Source: Eopsaltria australis
Taxonomy: Eukaryota > Chordata > Aves > Passeriformes > Petroicidae
Length of the DNA stretch: 64,000 bases
Assembly (NCBI GenBank): GCA_034509425.1
Contig: JAVTVJ010000068.1
Span: 496,001-560,000, forward strand
Direction of reading: 5' to 3'
Shown here: one piece after another, positions 1-13,500 of the stretch
Layout of the letters: every line of letters starts with the position of its first letter
How positions within the stretch are numbered: the first letter of the stretch is position 1
Program-made: the position numbers and the translations under genes
Notes under the pieces: model-generated
What the model was told of the DNA's origin: nothing
Seen by the model: only the letters and a program-made list of their open reading frames with translations
Database searches by the model: none

Positions 1-3000
1 AGAATATAAATGGAAAGGATTTATGACAAAAATAATATTGGTGTTGCATGGAGTACGAAGGAATGTTATAACAACACATAAAAGCAAGCGAAGTGTGGTT
101 GTTCAAGGGAAGATAAGCAGAGGAGGGTGTATCATGATCCCGTGTGCAACTCCAGCCGTGCCGGTTTCACCCCGCAGGAGCGTAGTAGCTTAGGGGACAC
201 AGATGAGAGAGTCAGAAGGTAAGGGAGGGCTGCTGAGTGGCTGCAGCCTCTTCTGGGAGACTGTCCTTGTCTCTGCACTAACATCATGCATCTCTATGGA
301 TCTTGCAAAGTCTTTTCAGAGTTAATCTATTGACTATTTCATCATTGGAGGCTCTTGCATAGTACCATCAGGGATGCTAGAAGGAAAAAAACCTGCCACT
401 CAAGTGGGGACCAGAATTCCAGTTCCTTTTCCTTACAAATCCCCTGCTACGTTTTGGCTTTATTCAGGATCTCCTTCTGAATGCAGATTCTGAACACACA
501 GAGATCTTACACATGCAGTCTCTGACTGTAGGCTAGGGCTGTGCTGCTGGTCCTGTGTGTGCTCTCATAATTCATATAGCCATCACAGAAAGCACTATTT
601 TGAAAGACAATAAAGTGCAGGAGACTTTTGGTTTTATTCTGTTATGCCATCTTCATGTGCAAGTTCCCTTTTTTGAACTGATTGCTTATCTAAGCAGCAG
701 GTCTAGGCCAGTTGCTTGACAATGTCATAGCAACTGCATAATAGGGTTTTTTTCAGAAGCTTAGAAAATACTCAGTCTATACACTGATACTTTGAGGGTT
801 TGGCAGTGCCTGGAGTTGAGATATTTCAGCTTGTGGTCATGTTCATACTAATCCAGCACAAAGCCATGCCACTGCAAAATGTGTTGTGCTGTACACTGCT
901 TTCCCACTTAAGAGTGTGTGCCAGTGTGAGATCTCACATGCCCTTGTACAATGAATCTGATAAGTGTCTGACTGAGATTCAAATAACATTCATGTGTGTG
1001 GGATGGAGGGAAGAGTGTGGGACTGGGGCTGTCAGGAGGGAGCTGAAAGGTATGAATGTTTGAAGTGGTGAGAAGAGACAGGAGAACAGGCCCCCTCCCT
1101 TTGATAGCAGTGTGCATTTATGCCACATTTAAGTGACCACACTGTTGCTATTAAAACCCTCTAACTATGCTGTCAATAGAAAATATCTGCTTGTTTTTTA
1201 TTTATTAAAATTTTTCCCTCCATGGTGAATTGCTACCTGACCTTAGCCTTTGTTTTCTCCCATCTCTTGTTGTATCCCAGCAACCGTGTACTTGCTATGC
1301 TTTGCTCTTAATTCATTTGTAAGCTGCTGTGCAAAGGGACCATGTCTTCATCCCTTGTTGTGATTATCAGACCTGACCTTGATGAAGTTCAGAAGACTCA
1401 GCTGCAGTACAAACAGTGTTGGGGAAAAAGTAAATATACAAGTAACAGTAACTTGCAGGACTGTCAGATTCCTCCCAGGCTTATGAGAGTAAAATCTATG
1501 AGGTCTGAATTAAGTGTGTTGCCCTTCGTGCAATGGGGATTTCATTTGTGAAAGAAGTTTGAACAAATGTGCTTGTAAAAATGTAACGACTAGAGGGAGT
1601 GCTGCCTTTAGGAGGCATATGAATGCTGTAACTGTTTATTCTTCTCCACTTTGAAAGCTTTCCACTTTCTAAAAGTTTATGATGATAGTGGTATTTACAG
1701 ATTATAATGCTATTTACAGATACATGGTATCTGTAAATGGCATTAACATTTTAATTTTTTATTGGAAAAGCTTTAAAAAGTTATACAACAGATGTAGCAT
1801 CCATGCAGTTCAGCTCTGGCTATATGTCTTTGGGATGTTCCCTTTTAAAGTGAATTTTGATTCTTGAATTTTTGTAGAGGAGGTTGGTGCCTAACTATGG
1901 TCATTCTGCTCTTGGAATAGTGTAGTCAGTGTGTTCTTAGTCACATGTTCGCATAATTTAACCCTAACTGAAAGGAAGTCCTGATGTGTCATTAAGTAAG
2001 AACTGGCTTGCCTTTTAATTCCTAAAGTGCAGATTCTAAAATCTTAAAATCTGGATTTTCTCTCAGTTGTTCATGATATGCTCTCTCTGCTTTTCACCAT
2101 CTCTTTAGCTAGTTTGACGGAGTTTTTTCATTGTTGTTTGCTGGGTTTTGTTTGTTTGCTTTCTCCTGATACTCTTATCCCAGATTGCCACATCTCAATT
2201 TTCATTCCATCAACCTTAGTTTATATGGACCCTCAACATAGGAAATGAGGTGTTTGCTGTCTGATTTCATGTCTCTTAGCCTTTGTGATATTAACTCTTT
2301 ATCATAAGTCACTCTTTCTAAGCTTTGTAGTCGTGAAAGTTTCTCTTCTTTGAACATGTTTTACTGTTCCAGTGACTTTCTGGTTCTTGGCGTTGTAGTA
2401 CCAGACATCCTCTTGCAACTGGGTTTATGCAGAACTGTTCAAAGTCACTGTTTTATCCTTTCCCTCACCCCCTTATTCTGTAACCTGACATCCCAATTCT
2501 GACTTGCTTTAAGCTGATTTTCAGGCAGGTTAAATTGTGAACTCCTGTCAGGTGTATTTTCCCTGTTAGTTATGGTCTCTCTTATATTAACTACTTTGCA
2601 GATTGCCTGTCTATATAAAGTATGTGTTTGCGATTTCTTTCCAAGCCTTATTGATTTTTATTTTGCTGTTGGCAGTGCTAACCTCTCTACAATGCACCTG
2701 TATTTCTGAATATCTCACCATTTGATGGTGTTTCAGTTTTGATTTTAATGATGTTTTCCACATTAAAAAAATTCCCCAAAGAATACCACATATACCATGG
2801 CTGGAATAAAAGTGCAAGGGCATGATTAGATGTTTTTTCCCCTGTGACTGCTGGAAATTTGTGAAAGCATAGCAAAATGTGATACAGCCTAGGTGTTGCT
2901 GCCGAGAATTATAGTGATTATATCCTGCTGTGCAGAAACACTATTTTCCCTAAAAGGCAAAGATGGAGCTAAGTAGAGCAGTAGGTAGGTGGTGGTGAGA

Positions 3001-6000
3001 TACAGATACCACAAATTAGGAATTCTTGTCTGTAGTCTTGTTTCTACCCAGCTCAGAATCTGTCATATTGTGGAGGATTTAGCTTTGTGGCTGTGTTTCT
3101 AGTGCATTTTTGCAAGGCACAGCCTTTCTGTAGAAATGATTCCTTAAAATTAGGGCCTTTTGCCATGGTAGCAGCCTTCTGTTGCTTTACCTACCTGAGA
3201 ACCACCATCCCTGTCATGTTTTGCCTGCAAAAGGATGAATGATCTTTTGAGATTGTCTAAATTACGGGAGCTGTTCTGAGCTGAAACACTCAGCCGGATG
3301 TTAGGAAGAAATCTGTGTGGAGAGGAAGGCATGGGTAAATAGTTTTTTTCCTTATCTAGGGTGGGGAGCAGTTACAGAGCTCCTCAGTGACTGCTGCTCT
3401 GCCTGTGCAGATTTGATCCTTTTCCCATCACAGGTGACCCATATGCAGGAGACTTCTCTGTGACAATAGTGCATTTGGGCTTGCTGCTGCCACATCCACC
3501 TCTTCTTTCTCCCACATTATCCATCCAGTGATGTCCCTGAGGCACAGCCTGAGGGGTTACCTGTATTTGTTTCCTCAACTGTCAGTCAAAAAAGGAATCC
3601 TTAGTTCCTGCTAATGTTGTTTCTGTTGATTCTTTGCCTTGGATTAGCTGTGGATGCAAGGAATCCTCTTTCTGTTGAGTAATGCCTGTAAAATGCAGCA
3701 AGAGAAGAATGATCCCTATGGACAGGAGTTTATGATAGTGTAGGGCAGTGTAAGCACTTGTCCAGAAGGGATCACTCAGTTCGCATGATTCTTGGTGCTC
3801 TGCTAGTTGTTAGAAATGGACTGTGAAAATTTGCAATTATAGTATGGGCAGCACTAAATTATTTAAGCTGCAACTTTCACCAAAAAAACACTTTCAAATC
3901 CATTGTTTGTTTTTGTTGGTTTTTTGTTTCTTCTTTTGAGATTAACTGTTATATTTACATTTTGGACATGACCTTTACTTCATGATGTAGTAAATTACAT
4001 CATTTGAGGTGATAGAGCATGCTCCACATGGAATGCTGGGCTACTCTGTGTGCTGAGACACTGATCTGCTTCAGGCAGAAACTATGGACATGTTTGAGAA
4101 GATAATTTTAATTAGCATGAGTAAAAACCCAGCCATATTTGACCTAAGTTATCTAAGTGTTGTTACACTCTGTCCACAGAAAAGTTGTTTTTCCACTGGT
4201 AATAAACATGGAACTATCAGTCAGCAATGTCTGTTCCAGCACTATTTCCATACAGTTTAGTACAGCAAAGATTTCCTATTTTATTTTTTTTTTCCTCAGG
4301 AGCTGACTGTGCTTCAGCAGTGGCTTGAAGGTTTGCCAAGCCTTTGTCACAAAACAAGCTAGTGAGGAGCTTTGGATGTCACTGTGCAAAGGATACTGTT
4401 CTAACTGAACACATGTTGTCAGGACAAAGCTGATACTCTCAGAAGAAGTGCCAGGTGACAAAAATAGTTGTATTTGGTAGGACAGATAGAAAAGAATGCT
4501 GTGTCTTTCCAGATGGTATTTTGTTTTGTAGTTGTGGACGATTCAAGTTAAGGGCTTGGAGTTGTGGATGGCTTTCTAATTATGACTCCTGGAAGTGTAT
4601 CTGGTCTCGCTATTTGGTTTGATATCCTTAGGAGACAAGATACTCACACGTAAGCAGACTGCCTGTGTTACCACACAATTCAAAGCAGCTAGAAAGCTGT
4701 TTGTAGTAGTCAACACCATGTGCTCATAAATGAGTGAAGTGTCTTGTTATTTTGGGAAGTGCTAAGAAATATTTTTAGTACTTTTTTTTTTTAAATTGGA
4801 TAAACACCATATCAGAATCAAACATTTTTGTTTCTGTTTTCACTTGTTCAGAGTGAAAAATTGAAGCACGCAATAATAATACAAAGTAATACTTTATTTG
4901 TTATGTATGTGTATACAGCATGTATATATTCCATAGGATTGGATATATTCCAAAGTTAAAGCATCTCAGTAAGTCATCTATAGAGGCCTTATGTTTTAGT
5001 TTTAATAAAAACCCCAAACTAACACACTATTGTTAGCATAGAATTCACAAAATACTACTCTGTTCTTAACTTTGCAAAACTCACTGCATTGCTTTTTAGC
5101 AGCTACCATATTCAATTGACTTACTGAATCAAATTTGAAGAGATTTTTTCCAACTTCAGTGCAAATTATGAAGTTTGCAGAGGTGCTAGATTGAAGTAAG
5201 GGGCTTGCAGTGAAAAATTCCCCTAGAGAAACCACCAGTGACTTCCAGGATATCTTCACTTAAGATAGGTTCATATTTAAATAGTTGTCCTTAATCTCTT
5301 CATTTTTATAGCTTTATAAAGCCATATATTTTCAGTTCAGTATGTCAAATGCTTGTGGGTTTTTCTTCTGAGTAGAGAAGGAAATTCTGGCTCTGAAAAG
5401 TAAAGATCTAATCCCAGCTGCAATAAGGGCTGTTTCTTTCTTCTCTTTTGACTGTAGTGTAATGGTATTGAGGTGGATGTAGGAAAGCATTCATCAGCAC
5501 TGTAGTGGGAAAAGCAAAGGAAGAAACTTCATAACACAAAGTCCAGTGATAGTTCCTGATGTTGTCACTTTGTACTGCATGACATGACATGGGTCACTAA
5601 GAGAGACTTTCACTGGAATAGGTTTGTGCTGGTGCCTCTTAATTCAGCCTGTCATATGTATAACCAATACTAAACCATATGTGACAATCCCAAGGTATTT
5701 TGTAAGCGCCAAAGATGACTTTGAAATGATGTAGTCTGGATGGAGCAACCCAGGCAAAATAAACTTTAGATTCCTTAAGCCGTAAAGACTCTACATATGT
5801 GTTACTTACAGGGAGAATCATGACTAGGTATCTTTCTTGAGTTTTATTAGATGACTGCCCAAACAAAACAAACCAAAACATTTATATCACCAGTTTAGAT
5901 TTTGTTTTTAATTGGCATGCAGTATTTAATGTGTAGAAATGTTGATGCTTTTTGTGGCTGTTTTTTGTTTGTTTTTTTTTCAAATCATTTGTAACTGATC

Positions 6001-7405
6001 TTACTATTGAAGCTATCCAGTTTGTTAAGCAAAAGAAATATTCCCTGAAGTAGATAAGTTGGGGATGGATGGTGAGGTGGGGATGTAACAGTCTTGAAAG
6101 ATTTTTAGAAATGGTAAGTCTTGCCATCTTACCTGGTTTTAGGTTATAAATTAAAAGAGAATAAACACACAGAAACATGTCAGTGGGCAAGCTAGGGATT
6201 GCACTGAGCTAGACTGATTGGGAAAAAGTACTTTTTAAAGTTATAGAAGAGATGATAGTTGAGAGCAGTTGGCTATTGGGGTTTAAGCATTGAATTCTTT
6301 CTATTCAGTGTTATAATTCACAGTAAAAGTTTACCCAGAAGCATGGAGTGCTTGGCAGTTGTTTAACTTACTTTAAATGTTGATGATATGTCTTGGTCTT
6401 AATGCAGTTTGTTATAATTTCAGATGAAATTTAAAACATTGTAGAGCTGTAAAAGAAAAAATAGCCTAAAGTCTATTTTTTTAAAATAGACATGTTTTCA
6501 CTTTTTTACTTCCTCTCTTTTTCAAAAACATAGATGGACAGCATAGTCCAGGATGCCTCTCGGATAATAAAAAGATTAATCTTTTTTCAGTGATTCAAAA
6601 AACTGGTGAAAGATTAAATGATACTTCATGATGACTGATGCTGGGATCCCTCAATTTGATCACAGAAGCTCTGACTTAAACCTTCCTTATATGAATTCCT
6701 GATCCAAATATTTGCAATAAACGTACAATAAATGCTTTCTTGATTAAACATCCCAGTTAGTTTTTTACTTCTCTTCCAAACCCTGATGTTGTTGGTTCAT
6801 ATTCACTTCAGTTGTTGCCCTCAGTTTGTTGCGAGACATAGAGCCTGGCTTTTGTGGAAATTAATAGAGAGCCTGAAACCTGTTACTTGTGAAAGTTTTA
6901 TTCTGTTACAATTTAGCCAGAATTATATTCCCATATTCTGTATTTTAAGTGCACACACATCAAGGGAAATTCGTCTTTCTCTGTACCCCACCGTTACAGG
7001 TGGGAGTTGAACGGGCAGTTCAACTGTCACCTGCAGTTACCAGTGGGCATCAAGCTATTAAACTGTGTTGTTTGAAGTGCTACAAGGATTGCAGCAGGAT
7101 ACGGACAATTTGTTGTCTTCCTCTTGATGATGTAGTTAAATTCTAGATGAGCTTTTCATTGCAAACTGCTTTCAGAGCTATGAATTGCTTAGTAGAGAAG
7201 TGATAGAATCAGTGACACTGGGCTGAAGTTTGTTTCAAGAAACTTGTTTATAGATCCAGTTGTTTAATACAAAGCAAATCTGAATTACACTGAAAAACAG
7301 TCCTTATGTTTCTGTAAGAGCATACCACTTTGTAAATGTCGTAATATGTAGGACATTATTTGATTTCACTGTTTTGAGGGTTAATCCTACAATTATTTTA
7401 CGCAG
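1..7405 (+). other. CEP85L: CEP85L intron (3' part), no exon recognised
   Basis: This is sequence upstream of the first recognised coding exon, ending in the acceptor TTACGCAG at 7398-7405. No further CEP85L exon, and no minus-strand phospholamban ORF (a single 52-codon exon in vertebrates), was seen by eye. It contains an inverted repeat at 1712-1738 and otherwise ordinary AT-rich intron sequence. The intron begins before the window, so its full length is unknown. Confidence 0.7.
1712..1738. repeat. Perfect inverted repeat (12-bp arms, 3-bp centre)
   Basis: ATTTACAGATAC, then ATG, then GTATCTGTAAAT. The arms are exact reverse complements, and the pairing extends to 14 of 15 bases if 1709-1741 is taken. 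It lies in the CEP85L intron. A third partial copy (GTATTTACAGAT) sits just upstream at 1691-1702. Confidence 0.93.
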
Positions 7406-7527
7406 GTTTCACCTGGAGCATCTCGTTCAAGTTACCCATCTACCAGCTATCAGGACTCCAGCAACTGGGAATCTCTAATGAAAATTAAAGAGGGGCTACT
7501 AAGACAGAAGGAGTTTGTGATTGATCG
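7406..7527 (+). CDS. CEP85L: CEP85L coding exon A (first in window)
   Basis: Acceptor CGCAG precedes 7406 and donor GTAAGT follows 7527. It is 122 bases, starts in phase 0, and encodes window residues 1-40 plus two bases of Arg 41. A Ser/Tyr-rich linker ([15 protein letters not shown]) leads into the first helix, [20 protein letters not shown]. This marks the change from the disordered N-terminal half to the coiled-coil half. The same exon start follows a Met-Gln in human CEP85L (from memory). Confidence 0.93.
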
Positions 7528-10500
7528 GTAAGTACCCAGTTCCTGCTGCATTCATGAGATTAGATGAAGTAAAAGCTTCGGTGTAAAAGCTGGCTTTCAG
7601 GAGAGCTGCTTACTCAGTAAAGTCAGATTTCAGTCCTAAAATTGCTGTCAATCGGAATGGGCCTTAATAGCAGCTCACTGCTAAGTTTCTCGTACCAGGA
7701 GAATTATGCTTGTGCAAGATCTGTTCATTCCTCTATTGCAACAGAGTGAGGAATTGCAGTGGTTGAAGGTTTTTCTGTCCCTTAGCACTCTGGCCAGTGC
7801 CTGTGGTGGCATTTCGGCGATGGGAGTTGGCATCAGGTTCCCCAGTTTGATGTAGGATGTTAGTGTGTGTTTACTTGCTGCTGCTGCAGCAAAGATGGGA
7901 CTCGGGAACTGAGGCATGGGCTCACCATCCCACTCTGCCAGCTCTGCTGTGGAGGTGGTGATCTCCCAAGGGGTTAAAATGGAAACATCTTTAGCTGTTT
8001 ACATCTCTCTGTCAGAGCCTTTTGATCAGCTGCTTAAAGGCCATCTGCATTACAGTGGTTTTTTTCAGGCTTCCTATGTCAGTAGTAGTGCTGTAGTAGC
8101 AAACCTGCAGCCCACTCTTGGGGCCCAGGCTGTCAGCAGTGTTTGTGAATACATTGCCCATGGTGGCTGGGGTGGTCTTCAGTGCCTCTGCTGGGCTTGT
8201 CATCCTCTGCATTCTGCATGAAGGCTTGTTATACACTGGCAGCTAAAAATGCAGTTGGTGCTTCTCACGCTGGAAGTGTGTTTACAGTCAAGGTGGAAGT
8301 GACTGTTTGTAACCTGGCTGCCTGCTAATGTTACCTGATACTGTCTGTGTGGAGGAAGAAAAGCTATTTCTTGATACCCAGTGATGGTGTGCTGGTTCTT
8401 TTTTTGTACTAGTAATTTATTTTGTGTAACTTACTGATAGTTAATACAGGTCTTTCAGGATTTCTCACCAGAAGTCAGTTCAGATAATTTCTTTTCATTC
8501 AGCTGAAAACGTAAAATACATTCTGGAAGCTATTGAAATGGAACAGACCACTTAGTGATGTTACATATTCAAGTAGATACTTGGTGTCGATGTTGTAATT
8601 TGTAATAATGCAGTGTAACATAACAATACATCACAGAACAGGCTTTCCTTTGAATATTGAATTTCCATTTGAGCAAAACATTTGCCTGAAAAGTTATTTT
8701 AAAATGAAATAAAAACATTTAAAATCAATGATTTCTTTTTTTAAGATTAGTACAAATCAATGTTGCATATTTACAGAGTTTTTACAACAGATTGTTTAAT
8801 TTTTTCTTATTTTTTTCAGAAGAGATAGTGTTTTCTATGACAAATAAAAATACTTTTGGTTTCACTCATTAAGAAAATGGTACATATATGCTGCGCAGAA
8901 ACCTTGAAACAGAACTCCATTAAAGAGCACTAATGTTATATTTCTTATTAGATAAGGTGTTAATAAGACTTAAGTGTAAAGACTGCCTTTCTTCAAGGCA
9001 CATAGCAGCACTAAGTGAAAATGTGGTATTATCTCTATTTAACATGTGGGAACACAAGGCCTTCTTGCACTGAGCTTCAGAATGGTGTTTGGGGTAAACC
9101 TCAGTCTTCCAGCTCTTGGTGTTCCTGAGCTTAGTTTAAACTCCTTTTCAGAGTTTGTGTTTATTTGGGAATAGTGACATAAAATAAAAAAATACAAAGT
9201 TTGCTAAAGTGTAGTTAATTCAGCATGATGGTAGTTAAATTACAGAATGCTTTGGGGAAATGGAAGTAATGTGTTGACTGAGGTTAGGTAGTAGTGTACA
9301 AAGGCTGAGAGGGCCCTTTGTACCTGTGGTTTTCATGGAGTTTTATAAGGTGTAGTCTCCTTAAGTCGTGTCTTATGAATTTACAAACTGGTAGTTGAGG
9401 GGACAGAAGCTCAGGAGAGATGGGTTAACCTCCTGCTGCCTGCCTGGTAGCCGGAGGAGCGGGACAGCAGCTGGCACGGTGCTCCAGAGCCAGCTGTTTG
9501 CTGCTGGCAACTACAAGGAACAGCTGGATGAAAAGAGGCACACTGGGAACACCTCCCTCTTGCCCTTGTCACCGGCCTCCCTTTCACCCACAGGGTCATT
9601 AACCATTTTTTTTAAGGTTAAACACTCTTTTGTCAGGAATTGTACTGGTGTCCCACTTACCAAGGAAGAGGAGGAGATTAACATCACACACCTTGTTCTT
9701 CGTAGCAGTGCTTAAATCTGTTGATTTGTAAATCCGTTGCTGTGTACAGGGTAGTATCTTTAAGCTTTTCTACCTTTCTTTTGTTAAAAAAGGAAGGAAG
9801 AGCAGAAGAAGGAAAGTGAAACATGCTGCCTGCTTCCACACAAAGATAAAAAAAGGCAAAAAAATTCAGCCCTTCCAGATTAGGTTATTAAATTTCCTTG
9901 TTTTGCATTGGAAATTAACAGATAGGAATAGTTTCAAGTAAGTTTCCAACAGTTATAAAAACAATTCATGGAATAATACTTTACAGTGTAAATCTTAATA
10001 TTTGGATATTTTGGTGTGTCACTAGAAATTCAAGCATTTTAAAGTTTTTAAAATCCTGAACAGCCATTTGAGCCTGTGAGTAGAACAAGTATCTTGATTT
10101 TTGATCTGTATGCTGTGTTGAACAGCAGATTTAGTAGTAGATAAATGAAATTGGTTTATTTTCTGTGGTCTGTTCAGCATTTATTTAAGTAGCGCACAGC
10201 ATAAATGAGGGGTTTAAAAGTGGTTCTGGTTTGCTTTTTTAAACTACTCTAGGAGTCACTGCTAATTTAATCACTAAAAACCTGAAATGTTTTTTAAGTC
10301 TGCTCTTAACAAAATGAGGGGAGCTTGTACTTTTAGGAAGTGAAATCATGGTGCCAGAAAGCGAGCCTGCTCTGTGTGTGCATACCAGAACACAGTGGCA
10401 CTTCCTAAAGGTGTGTCTTGTGTTTCCTCCACAAAACAGCTGTTGATACAGGCCATGAATGAGGACTTAAGGATTTAGTCTGTAAGAGGAAATCTGCTGC

Positions 10501-13500
10501 TGTTGTAACACTTATTACTATAATGTCTGTCACCTACTGTCTGAAATAATTGGATTATATCATTGCCTTACTTCTCTGGCGGCTTAGTATGTAACACTGC
10601 ATTATATTTAGCACCAGAGGGAGCCAACAGTGTTTGTATTGGTTTAGAAAATTACAGCATCACATTCTAGTTCTTCCTGTTGCTCTTCTGTTCAGTACAC
10701 TAAAACCACTGAAATTAGTGTTTGGTACAATGCTGAATGTCTCTTGAGACTGACCTGCCATGTAGATGTCTCCAGTGTGGTCCTGGCAGAGTTTGTGTGG
10801 CAGGGGCTGCATGTAGTAGGTACGTGAATAAATGCCAAATATCTGGACATATGACACAAGCTGCTGAGAATAACACTGTGCATGCAGTGTTCTCTTGTAG
10901 ACAGCGTAAGAGCATTTGAACAGCTTTTTAAGGAAAGGTACATTTGGAAGTACAATTTTAGTGAATAGCTGTTATCCCTCAGAGTATAACAGCATTTACA
11001 GTCTTAGAACAGTTGCTAAATCATTAACTTTTTAATCCATATCTGAATTAGGATTAGATGTTTTCACTGAGACAAGAGAACTAGATTTTCTTTGTCTTGT
11101 ATCAAAATGTCCTGACTTCAGTAGATGACATCAAACTGTATGTGCTCTGATAGTGTTCATTTTAATGGTAGTATAAAGCTGTAATTTTTAAAATTTCGAT
11201 TGGCTCATTAAGATCTGCAGTATTAGCATACCTGCTTGAGTGATAATTTGATGCCATTTTTGAGGAATCTGAAGCTTTATATCACCCAGTTGGTGAGTGC
11301 ATGTGTGTATAACAGGGAGTCCTGTGCAGGGGATGGGGCTGCAAGGAACCTCCTCAGAGTGTTTTGCTGTGTAAAATAACTTTTCTTCCAATAAAAGCAT
11401 GAAAAAGATGCCTTTATCTCTTTCCAGTATCACCAGTCACCCAGGTAACTTGTGAATGAGATTTCTGTATATCGTGAGCTGGAAAATGCTCAGCAAGGTT
11501 TTGTTACAGAATAATTATTTGAGCTATTTTAAAAGGTCACTTTTTCAGATGTAAATGCTAGTAACACTGATGAAATCAGTTTTCATGTAATAACCTAAAT
11601 CTTGGCAGTAATGAGAGGATGTAGGGCTAGAAAGAACTTATTTAACCCAGCTGCTAGGCCCTAGGGAAGACAAGCAGTAGTGCTGTCACTAGATGCTTAC
11701 ACTATTGGTATCTGCAATACCAGGTGTTCTACAGCCTTTCTGGGTTGGGCAGTTCGGTGATTAATTAGCTCAAATGTTAGAAAATTTTTCCTAATATGAC
11801 TTAGTCTTCCTTCCTAGGTAATGTTTTCTAGGCATCAAGTAGTTTTTTTTATTCTTTGAGATCTCTCCAGGTGATGGGCACATCTTCCCTGAAGTGTCCA
11901 TTGAGTGGCCATTGAAGCCTCTCTCAGGCTCAGTGCTTGTCTCTCACCGGCCGTGGTTGTGTGGTGATTGCTTTTTGCAGTATGGCATTGGGGAGTTTTG
12001 GTCACCTGCAGTCCCAGATATTTCTCTGTGGAACTGATGCTAAACTATTTTATATTCTGTAGATTTTAATATTTTTAGAAAGTTCTGGTATTTGGCAGAG
12101 AACTGCAGAGGAGATGCAGGAGTTGCTCTGTGTTTGTCCTGTCAGGAGACTGCAGAAGTTGAAGAGCTCCCACCTGGGAGGGAGAGTGCAGTCCTCTCCC
12201 TGAGGAGATGTTTGTGTCTGTGTCCCCTTTATTCCTCACCCCCTTGATTAAGTAGCCAAGGCTTTTGAGAAAGTAGACCTTCTGTCTGTGCTCTTGCCTG
12301 CCTTGCTTTAGCACTAGCTCACCTCCTGTGAGTCAGGCAAGCATTTCAAACTTTATGCAATTCAGAAAAGTAATTTCAAAATATCACAAAGAACCAGTCC
12401 ATCCAGATCAGAGATCATGTCTTGACTCCCAAAGGTAGTGTTCCTATCTTCCCTTCAAGGTAAGTGCTGCTGTGACTGGAAGAAAGGTTCGCTTGTAACA
12501 ATTTCCCAAAAAAAGGAGACTTTATTGTGTAGGAAATTTGAGATCTTTTCTCATGAGCTTTGCTGATGTTGGAGTTATTTGGCATTATCTTCTGAATTCC
12601 GGAAAACATATTCACATTGTTTTTAGGACTTTGTGTACTAAGGATCTCTTTCCCTATCAGTACTCTGCACGTTTGGACTTCTGGTCCCAAGAGATCGTGC
12701 CTCTAAAACAAAGGGATATAAAAATTAGTATCCAACTTCTTAAGCAACTAAACAAAGCAGCATACCTCCAGCTGCAGTATGCAATAAATTATATCTGTAA
12801 TATAGAGGGGTCCATATTGTATTTTACTTTTGTGTCCTGATTCTGAAGAAATCTGCTCAGACATTTTCACTTAAAGCAGCATGTTAACTTGTGACTTTTG
12901 AAGCTAAGCACCAATTGTCATTTAGTTTCTTAAGAAGTTACTAGTGTCCCTTCTGTAGTGGAGGAAGCTCTGTTCTAAAGTCCCTGAATTGCTTGAAGAT
13001 GCTAATCTGTACCTTGACTTGGAGTGTGGGACTTAGATTTATGCTAATTTAAAAATTAAAGTTAAGAAGAATAACTTAGAAGTTGGGGGGATAAAGTGCT
13101 TCTCTGGCAGATATGGGTTTCTAAAGGCTCTTTCATGTTAGAGTAAGTAAGGGATAAGATGGGCTTACAGAGAATGGGTGAGCTGGTCCCAGATTCAAGA
13201 AATACGGTTTATTTCCAGAAAAATGCATATGTGAGTGTCTGTATAAGCATGTGTCCACACTTGTCCTGTGTGAATGTGACAAAATTATCTGACTGTCAGT
13301 TAGGTCATGCAAATATATTTGAGACTTAACGAGAAGCAGTTTGTATATTAAGCAGCTTATACTGGTCTCTGAAGACTGTCCAGGTTCTGCACATTGAGCT
13401 AAGTGCTGTTCTCTGCTGTCCCACATCCTCTGTGCTAACTTCAGTTTTCAAAGGGGATGGTTTGAGCTAAAGGACAAAACTGCAACTGAATCAAAATAGA

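Noticed and set aside
7000..7146. Possible extra CEP85L exon after a CCGTTACAG acceptor
   Set aside because: The frame runs to a stop without a good donor, and the translation (Cys-rich, VGVERAVQLSPAVTSG) does not resemble the part of CEP85L that should precede exon A.
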